A stretch of DNA of 64,000 bases, taken from the NCBI RefSeq assembly GCF_006539945.1, contig NZ_BJNZ01000005.1, positions 124,001 through 188,000 of the forward strand. The letters run 5' to 3'. Below are positions 17,401 through 26,472 of this stretch, piece by piece (the first letter of the stretch is position 1; each line of letters opens with the position of its first letter). The DNA is from Cellulosimicrobium cellulans. Lineage in GTDB: Bacteria; Actinomycetota; Actinomycetes; Actinomycetales; Cellulomonadaceae. Below the pieces are notes generated by a model that did not search any database, was not told the origin of the DNA, and saw nothing but the letters and a program-made list of their open reading frames with translations. The translations under genes were made by a program, and so were the position numbers.

Positions 17401-18234
17401 GTGGGCGTCGGGGGTGCGGGTCACGGGGACGTTGGAGCCCCACATGATGCAGTAGGTGGAGTTCCACCAGTCGGCGGACTCGGGGACGTCGGTCTGGTCG
17501 CCGAACACCTGGGGCGAGGCGACCGGGAGGTCGGCGTACCAGTCGTAGAACGACAGCATGCTCCCGCCCAGGAGCTGGACGAACCGCGACCCCACCCCGT
17601 GCGACACCATCGACATCGCCGGGATGGGGGAGAACCCGGCGACGCGGTCGGGGCCGTAGGTCTTGATGGTGTGCACGTGGGCGGCGGCGACGATCTCGGC
17701 GGCCTCGTCCCAGGTGGCGCGCACGAGGCCGCCCTTGCCGCGCGCGGACTTGTACGCACGGGCCGACCCCGGGTCGGACGTGACCTTCGCCCAGGCGAGC
17801 ACGGGGTCTCCGCCCACGTCGTTCTTCGCCTGCCGGTAGAGGTCGAGCAGGGTGCCGCGGACGTAGGGGTAGCGCACGCGGGTGGGGGAGTAGGTGTACC
17901 AGGAGAACGCGGCGCCGCGGGGGCAGCCGCGGGGTTCGTACTCGGGGGAGTCGGGGCCGACGGAGGGGTAGTCGGTCTGCTGGGTCTCCCAGGTGATGAT
18001 GCCGTCCTTGACGTAGACCTTCCAGGAGCAGGACCCGGTGCAGTTCACGCCGTGGGTGGAGCGTACGACCTTGTCGTGGGACCAGCGGTCGCGGTAGAAC
18101 ACGTCGCCCTGGCGTCCGCCGGTCAGGAACACCTGCCGCAGGTCGTCCGACACCTGCCCGCGTCGCAGGCGGCTGCCCAGGCGCAGCAGGGCGTCCGCGG
18201 GGTCACGGGGGGTGCGCTCGTCGAGTGGGGGCAC
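14482..18234 (-). CDS. narG: respiratory nitrate reductase alpha subunit
   Basis: The 1250-aa molybdenum catalytic subunit of membrane-bound nitrate reductase. The N-terminal cluster motif HGVNCTGSCSWKVYVK is the His/Cys-liganded FS0 site. SFYDWYADLPVASP holds the Asp that binds molybdenum in NarG. Full length matches the family. The GTG start has GAGGAG seven bases upstream. No twin-arginine signal is seen, so the active site faces the cytoplasm and substrate must be imported, consistent with narK next upstream. The gap to narK is 67 nt, so co-transcription is likely. Confidence 0.96.
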   Translation of the reverse strand: MPPLDERTPRDPADALLRLGSRLRRGQVSDDLRQVFLTGGRQGDVFYRDRWSHDKVVRSTHGVNCTGSCSWKVYVKDGIITWETQQTDYPSVGPDSPEYEPRGCPRGAAFSWYTYSPTRVRYPYVRGTLLDLYRQAKNDVGGDPVLAWAKVTSDPGSARAYKSARGKGGLVRATWDEAAEIVAAAHVHTIKTYGPDRVAGFSPIPAMSMVSHGVGSRFVQLLGGSMLSFYDWYADLPVASPQVFGDQTDVPESADWWNSTYCIMWGSNVPVTRTPDAHFMTEARYRGQKVVVVSPDYADNTKFADEWLAPHPGTDGALAQAMGHVILTEFHVRDRAPRFLDYMAQFTDAPYLVTLERRGDAYVPGRFLTADRLAGTTAADQAGTANAASKTVILSHEGDVVVPNGSLGHRYGDPGRWNLDLEGVEPALSVADLTGGASGGPVAVDLPRFDLAPEEGAEHQGGAGSVRRGVPTHRVGEHLVTTVYDLLLAQYGVDRPDLDLPGEWPTGYDDPATPGTPAWQEEITGVPAVAAARIGREFAQNALDSDGRSMIIMGAGTNHWFHSDTIYRTFLALVTMTGCQGVNGGGWAHYVGQEKVRPITGFQQYANALDWARPPRLMISTAFWYLATDQWRYDGLPADALASSLATGKLSGRTTADTLVESVRRGWTPSYPTFDRNPLDLVDEAEAAGKDPVRHVVDQLSSGELDYACADPDDPANFPRVLTVWRANLLGSSGKGNEYFLQHLLGTDAAVRAPESGPDRRPRDIAWHDEAPRGKLDLLVTADFRMTSTTLFSDVVLPAATWYEKHDLSSTDMHPFVHSFNPAISPPWQTRTDFDIFHTIARRISEMSVTHLGVRKDVVAVPLAHDTPDAMATPHGEVLPQDELVPGVTMSRLVVVERDYPAFADRLAALGPLTQKVGMVTKGVAFDPTPEVERLAVANGVVPDGPTAGRPRLDRETHVCEMILALSGTTNGRLAVQGFEDLERRTGQRLADLARDEQGKRITFPDVQSRPTAVITSPEWSGSEHGGRRYSAFVINVERLKPWHTLTGRQHFFLDHDWMTELGEQLPVYRPPLDMHRLFGDSRIGDTSPTGAQGSEGYAEVAVRYLTPHSKWSIHSEYQDNLFMLSLSRGGPTIWMSPQDAEKIGVADNDWIESYNRNGVVVARAVVSHRMPEGTVFMYHAKDRTVDVPRSETSGLRGGIHNSLTRVLLKPTHLIGGYAQLSYGFNYIGPTGNQRDEVTVIRRRSQEVTY

Positions 18235-18301
18235 GACAGCTCCTCGGTTCTCAGGGTCGACGTCTCGGGATCGGCAGCGGGGGACGTCGTCGGCGGCTCG
18301 G

Positions 18302-19648
18302 TCAGGAGGGGTTCGGGGCGCCCGGCCGGGCGTAGTAGTGCCACGTGAGCCACGTGCACAGGGCGAAGAACACGGCGCACCCGACGAAGAACGACCGCGC
18401 GGGGACGAGCGACAGGCCGATGCCGACGAGGAACGGGCCGAACGCGGCGATCGAGGCGGTCCAGCCGATCACCCCGCCCGCCTGGCGGCGCGGGAAGATC
18501 ATCGGCATCTGCTTGAAGGTCCCGGCGTTGCCGATGCCCGCGAACGTGAACACCGCGAGCATCCCGGCGAGGAACCAGCCGAACTGGCCGACGTCGTGCG
18601 GGTCGAGGAAGAAGAGCGAGAACACGGTCGAGACCGTCATGCCGATCCCGGCGACCAGGGTCCAGACCGCGCCGCCGAACCGGTCGCACAGCGGCCCGAA
18701 CCCGGCGCGCGCGGCCGACCCGAGCAGGGGGCCGAGGAACGCGTAGCGCAGCGGGTCGGGCGCGTTCTCGAACCCGCCGTACTGCGCGACGATGAGCAGG
18801 CCGAGCTGCGCCGCGAACCCGCTGAACGCCCCGAAGGTCATGAGGTAGATCGCGGTCATGATCCACGTGTGCTTGTTGCCGAAGATGTCGAGCTGCTCGC
18901 GGAAGTTCGCGCTGACCGGGACCCGACGCAGGTAGAGGCCCGCGAGCACCGCGCCGAGCACGGTCCACGGCACGAGCACGATCCCGGCGTTGTGGAGCCA
19001 CAGGTGGCTGCCGGTCGCCGTCTGCTGGGGCGTGAGGACCGCGGTGCCCAGGAGGCCGAAGCCGACGACCCAGGGCGTGAGGAACTGGATGAGGCTCACG
19101 CCGAAGTTGCCGATCCCGGCCTGGAGACCGAGCGCCGTCCCCGCCATGCGCTTGGGGAAGAAGTAGCTCGTGGAGGGCATGAACCCGGAGAACGCACCCC
19201 CGCCGATCCCCGCAGCGACCGCGAGGAGCATGAGCACCGAGTAGGGGGTGCTCGCGTCGCGCACCGCGAACGTCCAGCCGAGCATCGGCAGCAGGATGAG
19301 CGTCGCCGTGCCGCCCACGAGCGTGCGGGTGCCGACGACGGGCGGCAGGAACATGTAGACCATGCGGAACAGCCCGCCGGCGAGGCCCGGGACGGCCGTG
19401 AGCCAGTAGAGCTGCGCCGTCGTGAGGTCGAACCCGACGTCGTTGAGCCGGGGCGCGACCGCGCTCACGAGGTACCACGCGCAGAACGCGAGCGTGAGGT
19501 TGTACGTCGTGATCCACAGCGTGCGCCACGCGAACCGGCGGTCCCAGCGGGACTCGTCCTCGGGGTCCCACGTCGACAGGTCCACGGTCGACGGCGCGCG
19601 CACCGCCCGCAGCAGCGAGGGGGGCCTGGTGGTGGCAGGGGCGGTCAT
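18302..19648 (-). CDS. narK: nitrate/nitrite MFS transporter
   Basis: A 448-aa major facilitator with twelve predicted membrane segments. The nitrate-signature glycine-rich helices AVPGLAGGLFRMVYMFLPP and GNFGVSLIQFLTPWVVGFG are present, as in NarK/NasA carriers. The ATG at 19648 has GGGAGGACGAC upstream; a longer open frame beyond it is not coding-like. It lies directly before narGHJI and probably brings nitrate in and passes nitrite out to the surface-facing NirK. A perfect inverted repeat sits 46 bases before its start. Confidence 0.93.
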   Translation of the reverse strand: MTAPATTRPPSLLRAVRAPSTVDLSTWDPEDESRWDRRFAWRTLWITTYNLTLAFCAWYLVSAVAPRLNDVGFDLTTAQLYWLTAVPGLAGGLFRMVYMFLPPVVGTRTLVGGTATLILLPMLGWTFAVRDASTPYSVLMLLAVAAGIGGGAFSGFMPSTSYFFPKRMAGTALGLQAGIGNFGVSLIQFLTPWVVGFGLLGTAVLTPQQTATGSHLWLHNAGIVLVPWTVLGAVLAGLYLRRVPVSANFREQLDIFGNKHTWIMTAIYLMTFGAFSGFAAQLGLLIVAQYGGFENAPDPLRYAFLGPLLGSAARAGFGPLCDRFGGAVWTLVAGIGMTVSTVFSLFFLDPHDVGQFGWFLAGMLAVFTFAGIGNAGTFKQMPMIFPRRQAGGVIGWTASIAAFGPFLVGIGLSLVPARSFFVGCAVFFALCTWLTWHYYARPGAPNPS

Positions 19649-19693
19649 GTCGTCCTCCCGTCGTCGCAGGTCACGACCACCGACGTCGTGACG

Positions 19694-19709
19694 CCGGGTC
19701 CGTACCCGG
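19694..19709. promoter_or_regulatory. inverted repeat upstream of narK (possible operator)
   Basis: CCGGGT-CCGT-ACCCGG is a perfect 6-bp inverted repeat with a 4-base spacer, 46-61 bases before the narK ATG. Its place in the narK promoter region suggests a regulator site, possibly for the adjacent SufR-like protein. Confidence 0.4.
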
Positions 19710-19767
19710 TGCGTCGTCAGCATGACCCGACGGCCGGGAGCCGCGGCGGGCCGCGGACCGTGAAAAA

Positions 19768-20502
19768 TCAGCTCGCGCGCGAGAGCTGCAGCACGCAGTG
19801 GTGCGGCTCGACGAACGGGAGCAGCGCCTCCGCCCGGACGGGGCCCCCGACGCCCGCGAGCACGCCCTGGACGAGGCCGAGGTGGACCGCGCAGACGACG
19901 TCCTCGCGGTCCGCGGCGAGCGCGAGGAACGGGCACCGGTAGAGGTGGAACCGCAGGCGGTCCTCCTCGAGCTCGGGGTCGAGCCCGAGCTGGTGCAGGT
20001 GGTCGTCGAGCGCGGCGAGCTGGTTCTCGGGAGTGGGCTCGGGCGCGTCGTGGCCCGAGGAGCGGAGCACGTCGACGAGCCGTCGCCCGGCCGCGCGCGC
20101 GGTCCCGGTGAGGTCGTCGCCCGTGCCCTGCGCGGCGTGGTGCCCGGGGCCGCTGTCGTGGGCGGGGTCGCGGTGCCCGAGCACCGCGCGGGTCAGCGCG
20201 GCCCGGACGAGGGAATCGCCGAGCCGCCGCGCCGCGCCGTCGTCCCGGGGCGGGTCCTCGCCCGCGATGGCCTCGTAGAGGATGCGCGGGCGCCCGCGCG
20301 TGGTGCGCACCTCCGGGGCGCTGCGCACGAACCCCGCGTCCGCGAGCCGCTGGAGGTGCTCGCGCGTCGCGCTCGGACACAGCGCCGCCTCGCGCGAGAG
20401 GTCGGCGACCGTCATCGGGCCGTGCTCCTGGAGGGCGTGCAGCAGGGTCAGCCGGCTCGACGACGCGAGCGCGCGGTAGGTGGTCGACGTGTCCTCGGGC
20501 AC
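19768..20502 (-). CDS. SufR-like ArsR/DeoR-type regulator with possible Fe-S ligands
   Basis: A 244-aa transcription factor. Residues 5-75 form a winged helix (RLTLLHALQEHGPMTVADLS, then ATREHLQRLADAGFV). The C-terminal half has the spacing seen in SufR-type iron-sulfur regulators: Cys in HLYRCPF, Cys and His in VVCAVHLG, and His/Cys in EPHHCVLQL. These could bind a 4Fe-4S cluster that senses oxygen or NO (inference). The GTG at 20502 is the in-frame start; an out-of-frame ATG lies 8 bases upstream. It sits just upstream of narK in the same direction, 119 nt apart, so it is a good candidate to control nar genes. There is no suf operon in the window, which argues against a suf role. Confidence 0.65.
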   Translation of the reverse strand: MPEDTSTTYRALASSSRLTLLHALQEHGPMTVADLSREAALCPSATREHLQRLADAGFVRSAPEVRTTRGRPRILYEAIAGEDPPRDDGAARRLGDSLVRAALTRAVLGHRDPAHDSGPGHHAAQGTGDDLTGTARAAGRRLVDVLRSSGHDAPEPTPENQLAALDDHLHQLGLDPELEEDRLRFHLYRCPFLALAADREDVVCAVHLGLVQGVLAGVGGPVRAEALLPFVEPHHCVLQLSRAS

Positions 20503-20593
20503 GACGCCATCGTGCCCCGGCGCGCCGTCGTCGGAGCGGTCCCCGGGCTGGTCCGACGCCGATCGGTGACGAAGGTCCCGAGCGCGCGGGCCG

Positions 20594-21139
20594 TCAGGCC
20601 CCGGGCGCGCGCTGCTCGAGCGTCGCGCGCAGGGTCGGCCACGCGTCGGCGAAGGCGGGCAGCAGGTCGAGCCCCGCGACGTCGTCGACCGGGACCCACC
20701 GGACCTCGACGCTCTCGGCGTCGGTCGCGTGCGCCTCGACGGTCGCGCCGTCAGCGACCTCCGCGAGGACGGTCGTGTAGCGCCACGGGCCGTGGTCGAG
20801 CACGCGCTCGCCCACGACGCGCACGTGCGCGGGGTCGATGCCCGCTTCCTCCTCCGCCTCGCGCAGGGCTCCCTGGGCGGGCGTCTCGTCCGGCCCGACG
20901 GCGCCGCCCGGCACTCCCCACGTCCCGCCCTGGTCGGACCACGGGGCGCGGTGCTGGAGCACGACGTCGGTCAGCCGGCCCGCGCCGTCACGCCGCGCGA
21001 GCAGCAGCCCGGCCGCGCCGAACAGCCCCCAATGTCGTCGCCCGCACTCGCACTCCACCCAGCCGTCGCCCGGCTGGAGGTGGCGGGGGAGCCGCGGGGG
21101 CGGCTCGCCGGGGTCGCGCGGCGTGGTGGGGATCGTCAC
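20594..21139 (-). CDS. NUDIX hydrolase
   Basis: A 181-aa protein with a complete Nudix box, from GGAVGPDETPAQ to REAEEEAG, near residues 80-102. The N-terminal part has a Cys-Cys-Arg element (VECECGRRHWGLFGAAG) typical of actinobacterial Nudix proteins of this size. It probably cleaves a nucleoside diphosphate derivative; substrate is unknown. The GTG at 21139 is chosen because coding character begins at TIPTTPRDPGEPP; upstream residues are antisense-like. It stands alone, upstream of the SufR-like gene and divergent from an MFS gene. Confidence 0.85.
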   Translation of the reverse strand: MTIPTTPRDPGEPPPRLPRHLQPGDGWVECECGRRHWGLFGAAGLLLARRDGAGRLTDVVLQHRAPWSDQGGTWGVPGGAVGPDETPAQGALREAEEEAGIDPAHVRVVGERVLDHGPWRYTTVLAEVADGATVEAHATDAESVEVRWVPVDDVAGLDLLPAFADAWPTLRATLEQRAPGA

Positions 21140-21363
21140 GGAGCCATGCTGCCAGGCTCGTGCGGTTCTCGGCGCACGCCCGCGCGCCTCCAGGCGGGGT
21201 CTGACCGCGCCGTCGTGGTTCGCGTCCGTCGGCGCGGGCGTCACGCTCGTGTGGCGCCGGCTCCGGCACATCGCCCCCGTGGGCGAGGTTCCCGCGGCCG
21301 ACCGACCGTCCGCCGTCGGCGAATTCCGTGGACCGTGTGGGTGGCGGCCGTCAGGATGTGCGA

Positions 21364-22695
21364 GTGAGCCATACGCCGTACGAGAACACCGACGCCTCCG
21401 CCACCGACGTCTCCGTCGGCGCGGAAGCCGACGCTCCCGTCGACGACACGCTCGCCAAGCCCCGGTGGCGGCGGGACACCGCGATCTTCCTGTCCGGGCA
21501 GACGGTCTCCCTCTTCGGCTCGATGCTCGTGCAGTACGCCGTCATGTGGCACCTGACGATCGAGACGAAGTCCGGCGCCGTGCTCGCGCTGAGCACCCTC
21601 TTCGGGTTCCTGCCGCAGGCCGTCGTCTCGATCTTCGGCGGCGTGTGGGCGGACCGCGTGAACCGCAAGGCGCTCGTCATCGCCGCCGACGGCACGATCG
21701 CCGTGACGACCCTCGCGCTCGCGCTGCTCATGCTCGGCGGCGCGGACGACCTCTGGCTCATCTACGCCGCGCTCGCGATCCGCTCCACGGGCGCCGGCAT
21801 CCAGACCCCCGCCGTCGCCGCGCTGCTCCCGCAGATCGTCCCGACCAGCAAGCTGCTGCGCGTCAACGGGATCAACCAGTCGATCCAGTCCGCGATGATG
21901 CTCCTCGCGCCGGCGGTCGCGGCGGCCGTGTATGCCAGCACGTCCATCGTCTCCGTCTTCTTCGTCGACGTCGTCACCGCCGTGATCGGGATCGGCCTCC
22001 TCCTGCTCGTCCCCGTCCCGACGCTCGCGCACGCCGCCGCGGGGGAGCGCGCCGGGTACTTCGACGACCTCGTCGAGGGCTTCCGCTACCTCGGTTCCCA
22101 CCCGTTCGTGCGCTGGGTCCTCGGCCTCTACGCCGTGGTCTTCCTGCTCATCGTCGCGCCGTCGTACCTCACCCCGCTCATGGTCGCGCGGACCTTCGGC
22201 GAGGAGGTCTGGAAGCTCACCGTGAACGAGGTCGCCTTCTCCGTCGGCATGCTGCTCGGCGGCGTGCTCCTCGCGACCTGGGGCGGGCTCAAGAACCGCA
22301 TCGCCATGATCGTCGGCTCGACCTTCGTGTTCGGCGTGCTGTCCGTCGCGATGGGTCTCTCGACGAACATGTGGGTCTTCTTCGCCTTCATGTTCCTGCT
22401 CGGGCTGTCCGTCCCGCCGTTCTCGACGACCTCCATGACCGTCCTCCAGGAGACCGTCGAGCCCGAGCGTCAGGGCCGCGTCTTCGGCTTCGTCGGCATC
22501 GTCATGGCCGTCTCGATGCCGCTCGGCATGGTGGTGTTCGGCCCGCTCGCCGACCGTTTCACCGTCGAGTCGCTCCTCGTCGTCTCCGGGATCCTCATGT
22601 TCCTCGTCATCACCGTCGCCGTCGCCCTGCCGTCGGGCCGCCGCGCGATCCGTGCCGCCGCCCAGCACGGCGAGCACTCACCTCGTCCGCGGTGA
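21364..22695 (+). CDS. MFS exporter (EntS/MefA-like)
   Basis: A 443-aa twelve-helix major facilitator. The segment FLSGQTVSLFGSMLVQYAVM followed by GVWADRVNRKAL (helix 2-3 loop) matches the EntS/macrolide-efflux branch. The likely role is proton-driven export of a siderophore or drug; no siderophore genes are nearby. The GTG at 21364 follows CAGGAT by six bases (possible leaderless start) and the N-terminal 35 residues are hydrophilic. Cytoplasmic C terminus is short. Confidence 0.82.
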   Translation: MSHTPYENTDASATDVSVGAEADAPVDDTLAKPRWRRDTAIFLSGQTVSLFGSMLVQYAVMWHLTIETKSGAVLALSTLFGFLPQAVVSIFGGVWADRVNRKALVIAADGTIAVTTLALALLMLGGADDLWLIYAALAIRSTGAGIQTPAVAALLPQIVPTSKLLRVNGINQSIQSAMMLLAPAVAAAVYASTSIVSVFFVDVVTAVIGIGLLLLVPVPTLAHAAAGERAGYFDDLVEGFRYLGSHPFVRWVLGLYAVVFLLIVAPSYLTPLMVARTFGEEVWKLTVNEVAFSVGMLLGGVLLATWGGLKNRIAMIVGSTFVFGVLSVAMGLSTNMWVFFAFMFLLGLSVPPFSTTSMTVLQETVEPERQGRVFGFVGIVMAVSMPLGMVVFGPLADRFTVESLLVVSGILMFLVITVAVALPSGRRAIRAAAQHGEHSPRPR

Positions 22696-22754
22696 GCCGG
22701 GTCGACGGCTCGCGCGGTCGGGTCGTGCACCGAGCTCGGCGGTGGCGCGCAGGG

Positions 22755-24554
22755 TCAGTCGACGATCTCGCAGATGGCCGTGCCGGAGCTGACGCTCGCA
22801 CCCGCGGTGGCGGAGAGGGATCGGACGGTGCCTGCGCGGTGGGCGAGGAGGGGCTGCTCCATCTTCATGGCCTCGAGCACGACGACGAGGTCGCCCTCGG
22901 CGACCTGGGTGCCGTCGGCGACGGCGACCTTGACGATCGTGCCCTGCATGGGGGAGGCGAGCGTGGTGCCGGAGGCGCCGCCGTTGGCCTTGGCGGCGTT
23001 GCGGCGCGCGGGCCGGCGGGCGGCGTTGGCGGTGCGGGCGCGGCCCGCCGCCATGCCGAGGCCGGCCGGGAGGACGACCTCCAGGCGCTTGCCGCCGACC
23101 TCGACGACGACGCGCTCGGTCGCGAGGGGCTCGTCGTCCTCGTCGGCGGACGCGGCCGGGGCGGGCGCGAGCGTGGCGAGCCGGTCGGCGAACTCGGTCT
23201 CGATCCACCGGGTGTGCACCCGGAACGGCTCGTCGTCCGTGGGGACGAACGCCTCGGCGTCGAGCACGGCGCGGTGGAACGGCACGACGGTCGGGATGCC
23301 CTCGACCTCGAGCTCGCGCAGCGCGCGGCGGGCCCGCTGGACGGCCTGCTCGCGAGTCGCGCCGGTGACGATGACCTTGGCGATCATCGAGTCGAACGCG
23401 CCGGAGATCGTGTCGCCCTCGGCGACGCCGGAGTCGACGCGCACGCCGGGCCCGGAGGGGAAGCGCAGGCGCGTGATGCGGCCGGGGGCGGGGAGGAAGT
23501 TCGCGGCGGGGTCCTCGCCGTTGATGCGGAACTCGATCGAGTGGCCGCGCACCTGCGTCGACGTGTAGCCGAGCGGCTCGCCCGCGGCGATGCGCAGCTG
23601 CTCGCGGACGAGGTCGATGCCGGTGACCTCCTCGGACACGGGGTGCTCGACCTGGAGGCGCGTGTTGACCTCGAGGAAGGAGATGGTCCCGTCGGCACCG
23701 ACGAGGAACTCGCACGTGCCCGCGCCGACGTAGCCGGCCTCGCGCAGGATCGCCTCGGACGCCTTGTACAGCTCGGCCTCCTGGGCGGCGCTGAGGTACG
23801 GCGCGGGAGCCTCCTCGACGAGCTTCTGGTGGCGGCGCTGCAAGGAGCAGTCGCGCGTCGAGACGACGACGACGGTGCCGTGCTCGTCGGCGAGGCACTG
23901 GGTCTCCACGTGGCGGGGCGTGTCGAGGTACCGCTCGACGAAGCACTCGCCGCGCCCGAACGAGGCCGTGGCCTCGCGGACCGCGGACTCGTACAGCTCG
24001 TCGATCTCCTCCGCGGTGCGCGCGACCTTGAGCCCGCGACCGCCGCCGCCGAACGCCGCCTTGATCGCGATGGGCAGGCCGTGCTCGGCGGCGAACGCGT
24101 GCACCTCGCTCGCGTCGGCCACGGGGTCGGGCGTGCCGGGGACCAGCGGGGCGCCGGCGCGCTGTGCGATGTGGCGCGCGCTCACCTTGTCGCCGAGGGC
24201 GTCGATCGCGGCCGGCGGCGGGCCGATCCAGACGAGGCCCGCGTCGAGCACGGCCTGGGCGAACTCCGCGTTCTCGGCGAGGAACCCGTACCCGGGGTGC
24301 ACCGCGTCCGCGCCGGAGCGGCGCGCGACGTCGAGCAGCTTCGCGATGTCGAGGTAGGTCTCGGCCGCCCGTGCGCCACCGAGCGCGAACGCCTCGTCGG
24401 CGAGGTGCACGTGCGGCGCCTGCCGGTCAGGGTCGGCGTAGACCGCGACGGACGCGATGCCGGCATCGGCGCAGGCGCGGACGATCCGGACGGCGATCTC
24501 GCCACGGTTGGCGACGAGGACCTTGCTCAGGGGGCGGGTGGGGTTCGCGGGCAC
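22755..24554 (-). CDS. accA3: acyl-CoA carboxylase alpha subunit (biotin carboxylase + biotin carrier)
   Basis: A 599-aa fusion. Residues 1-450 are the ATP-grasp biotin carboxylase ([46 protein letters not shown]). Residues 525-599 are the biotinyl carrier with the modified Lys near residue 564 in EAMKMEQ. An Ala/Arg-rich linker of about 40 residues separates them. It carboxylates biotin for acetyl-CoA or propionyl-CoA carboxylase; partners AccD and AccE lie 5 kb away on the same strand. The GTG start has TACCGT five bases upstream and no ribosome site, so it looks leaderless. birA for biotin attachment is in the same block. Confidence 0.93.
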   Translation of the reverse strand: MPANPTRPLSKVLVANRGEIAVRIVRACADAGIASVAVYADPDRQAPHVHLADEAFALGGARAAETYLDIAKLLDVARRSGADAVHPGYGFLAENAEFAQAVLDAGLVWIGPPPAAIDALGDKVSARHIAQRAGAPLVPGTPDPVADASEVHAFAAEHGLPIAIKAAFGGGGRGLKVARTAEEIDELYESAVREATASFGRGECFVERYLDTPRHVETQCLADEHGTVVVVSTRDCSLQRRHQKLVEEAPAPYLSAAQEAELYKASEAILREAGYVGAGTCEFLVGADGTISFLEVNTRLQVEHPVSEEVTGIDLVREQLRIAAGEPLGYTSTQVRGHSIEFRINGEDPAANFLPAPGRITRLRFPSGPGVRVDSGVAEGDTISGAFDSMIAKVIVTGATREQAVQRARRALRELEVEGIPTVVPFHRAVLDAEAFVPTDDEPFRVHTRWIETEFADRLATLAPAPAASADEDDEPLATERVVVEVGGKRLEVVLPAGLGMAAGRARTANAARRPARRNAAKANGGASGTTLASPMQGTIVKVAVADGTQVAEGDLVVVLEAMKMEQPLLAHRAGTVRSLSATAGASVSSGTAICEIVD

Positions 24555-24750
24555 GGCTCACGGTAACGCGTGCGCGCCGCGCCGATCACGCTCCCGGGCC
24601 GGGTACCGGACAAGATTGGAGAACATGCCAAGGCGCATGGGGGGCGGTTGGAGGAAACCTCCATAGCGGCACGCTCCTGGGCCTCGCGCGTCCCGTGGGG
24701 TTGTCCGGCACCCACAACGAGCGCGGCCGCCGGACGGCGGTCGCGCGGTC

Positions 24751-25410
24751 TCAGGAACGCAGCTCGTGCCAGGCGACCCCGGCCTCCCGGAGCAGCGCGC
24801 GCAGCAGCGGGAGGCTGATCCCGACGACGCCGTGGTGGTCGCCCTCGATGCGCTCGACGTAGGGCCCGCCGAGGCCGTCGACCGTGAACGCGCCCGCGAC
24901 GTGCAGCGGCTCGCCCGTGGCGACGTACGCGTCGATCTCGTCGTCGGTGAGGTCCGCGAAGTGCACGGTCGTCGAGCTCGTGGCGCCCGTCGCGGTTCCG
25001 GTCCCGCCGTCGGACAGCGGACGCAGGTCGACGAGCCAGTGGCCGGTGTGCAGGACGCCGGCCCGGCCGCGCATCGAGCGCCAGCGGGCGCGGGCGTCCT
25101 CGGCGTCGGCGGGCTTGCCGAGCACCTCGCCGTCGAGCTCGAGCATCGAGTCGCAGCCGACGAGCAGCGCGGGGTCGTCGATCGGCGTGCCGGACCCGTC
25201 GTCGGCGAACGTGCGGACGATCTCCTCCGCCTTCGCCCGGGCCAGGACGAGCACCGCGTCCACGGGGTCGAGCCCGCCGCGCTCCGCGGCCGCCGCCTGC
25301 AGGACCGCGTCCTCGTCGACGCCCGACACGCGCACGAGGGGTTCGACGCCGGCCGCGCGCAGCGTCGCGAGGCGGGCAGGGGAGCGGGAGGCCAGCACGA
25401 GTCGGAGCAC
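24751..25410 (-). CDS. maf: Maf-type nucleoside triphosphate pyrophosphatase
   Basis: A 219-aa Maf-family protein. The N-terminal LVLASRSPARLATLR and the later LLVGCDSMLELDGEVLGKP are the family hallmarks. It hydrolyses modified or non-canonical nucleoside triphosphates and is linked to septum inhibition in some bacteria. The GTG at 25410 has TAGTCT six bases upstream and no ribosome site, so it is probably leaderless. The Maf gene beside acyl-CoA carboxylase genes is a common actinobacterial arrangement. The 196 bases between its stop and the alpha subunit start hold no convincing gene. Confidence 0.9.
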   Translation of the reverse strand: MLRLVLASRSPARLATLRAAGVEPLVRVSGVDEDAVLQAAAAERGGLDPVDAVLVLARAKAEEIVRTFADDGSGTPIDDPALLVGCDSMLELDGEVLGKPADAEDARARWRSMRGRAGVLHTGHWLVDLRPLSDGGTGTATGATSSTTVHFADLTDDEIDAYVATGEPLHVAGAFTVDGLGGPYVERIEGDHHGVVGISLPLLRALLREAGVAWHELRS

Positions 25411-25471
25411 CCGCGCAGACTACCCGTCGAGCACTCGCGAGACCGGCTGCACCGGCTGCTCGACGATCCCG

Positions 25472-26392
25472 CTACGCGACCAGGAGCGCGGCGACGAGCA
25501 GCACGACGGGCGAGCCGATCGTCGTCACGAGGATCGTGTCGCGCGCGAGGATCTCGCCCCGCCCGAACCGCGCCGCGTAGTTGTAGACGTTCTGGGCGGT
25601 GGGCAGCGCCGCGAGCGTGACGGCCGAGGCGACCGCCGCGTCGTCGAGCCCGAGGACGAGGCGCGCCACGACGAACGCCACGACGGGCATGACGAGGAGC
25701 TTCGCGACGCTCGCGACGCCCACGGCCGCGCGCGGCTCGCCGCGCCGCAGCGGCCTGGTGCCGTGCAGCGACATGCCGAACGCGAGCAGGATCATGGGGA
25801 TCGCGGCGCCGCCGAGGATCTCGAGCGGCGCCATGACCGCGACGGGCGGCGTCCAGCCGGTCACGGAGACGACGGCGCCCGCGAACGACCCGAGGATGAT
25901 CGGGTTGCGCACGGGCTGGGCGAGCACGAAGCGCCAGGACAGCCGCCCGCTCGTCGTCGCGTCGAGGACGAGCAGCGCGACCGGCGCGAGCACGAGGAGC
26001 TGGAGCAGGATCACCGGCACGACGGCGGTCGCGTCGCCGAGCACGTACACCGCGACGGGCAGGCCGATGTTGTTCGCGTTCACGTAGCCCGAGCCGACGG
26101 CGCCGATGGTCGCCTCGGGGGCGGGGAGCCGGAGCCACAGCCGGTCGACGAGCACGAACACGCCCGCGGTGACGACGGCCGCCGCCGCCGCGACCGCGAG
26201 CGGCGCCTGGACGAGCGCGCCGACGTCGGCCCGCGCGAGGACCGTGAACAGCAGCGCGGGGCTCGCGACGAAGAACCCGATGCGGTTGAGCGCCGTCCGC
26301 GCGTCGGGCCCTCCGATGCCGAGGCGCGAGGTGACGTACCCGGCCGCGACGACCACGGCGATGATGGCGAAACCGGTGAGGACGGCCCCCAC
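25472..26392 (-). CDS. AEC-family permease
   Basis: A 306-aa membrane protein of the auxin-efflux-carrier family with about ten predicted helices. FVASPALLFTVLARADVGAL near the N terminus and GYVNANNIGLPVAVYVLGDA near residue 100 are characteristic. Such proteins export organic acids such as malate or malonate, or amino acids; substrate is not predictable. It lies 80 nt beyond the DUF885 gene stop and 61 nt before maf, all leftward. Start is a GTG with a weak upstream GGGGACC. Confidence 0.82.
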   Translation of the reverse strand: MGAVLTGFAIIAVVVAAGYVTSRLGIGGPDARTALNRIGFFVASPALLFTVLARADVGALVQAPLAVAAAAAVVTAGVFVLVDRLWLRLPAPEATIGAVGSGYVNANNIGLPVAVYVLGDATAVVPVILLQLLVLAPVALLVLDATTSGRLSWRFVLAQPVRNPIILGSFAGAVVSVTGWTPPVAVMAPLEILGGAAIPMILLAFGMSLHGTRPLRRGEPRAAVGVASVAKLLVMPVVAFVVARLVLGLDDAAVASAVTLAALPTAQNVYNYAARFGRGEILARDTILVTTIGSPVVLLVAALLVA

Positions 26393-26472
26393 GCGTCAGG
26401 TCCCCGGGGCAGGACCGACGCCGGTCGGCCCGGGCCGGCGCGAGGCCGGTCCGGGCCGTGCCGACGACCGGG

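Noticed and set aside
14431-18348. Plus-strand 1305-aa frame across narG
   Set aside because: Antisense shadow of narG; no ribosome site and low-complexity product.
24555-24750. A small gene between the carboxylase alpha subunit and maf
   Set aside because: No reading frame with start, ribosome site and coding character; the epsilon subunit is instead at 29017-29277.
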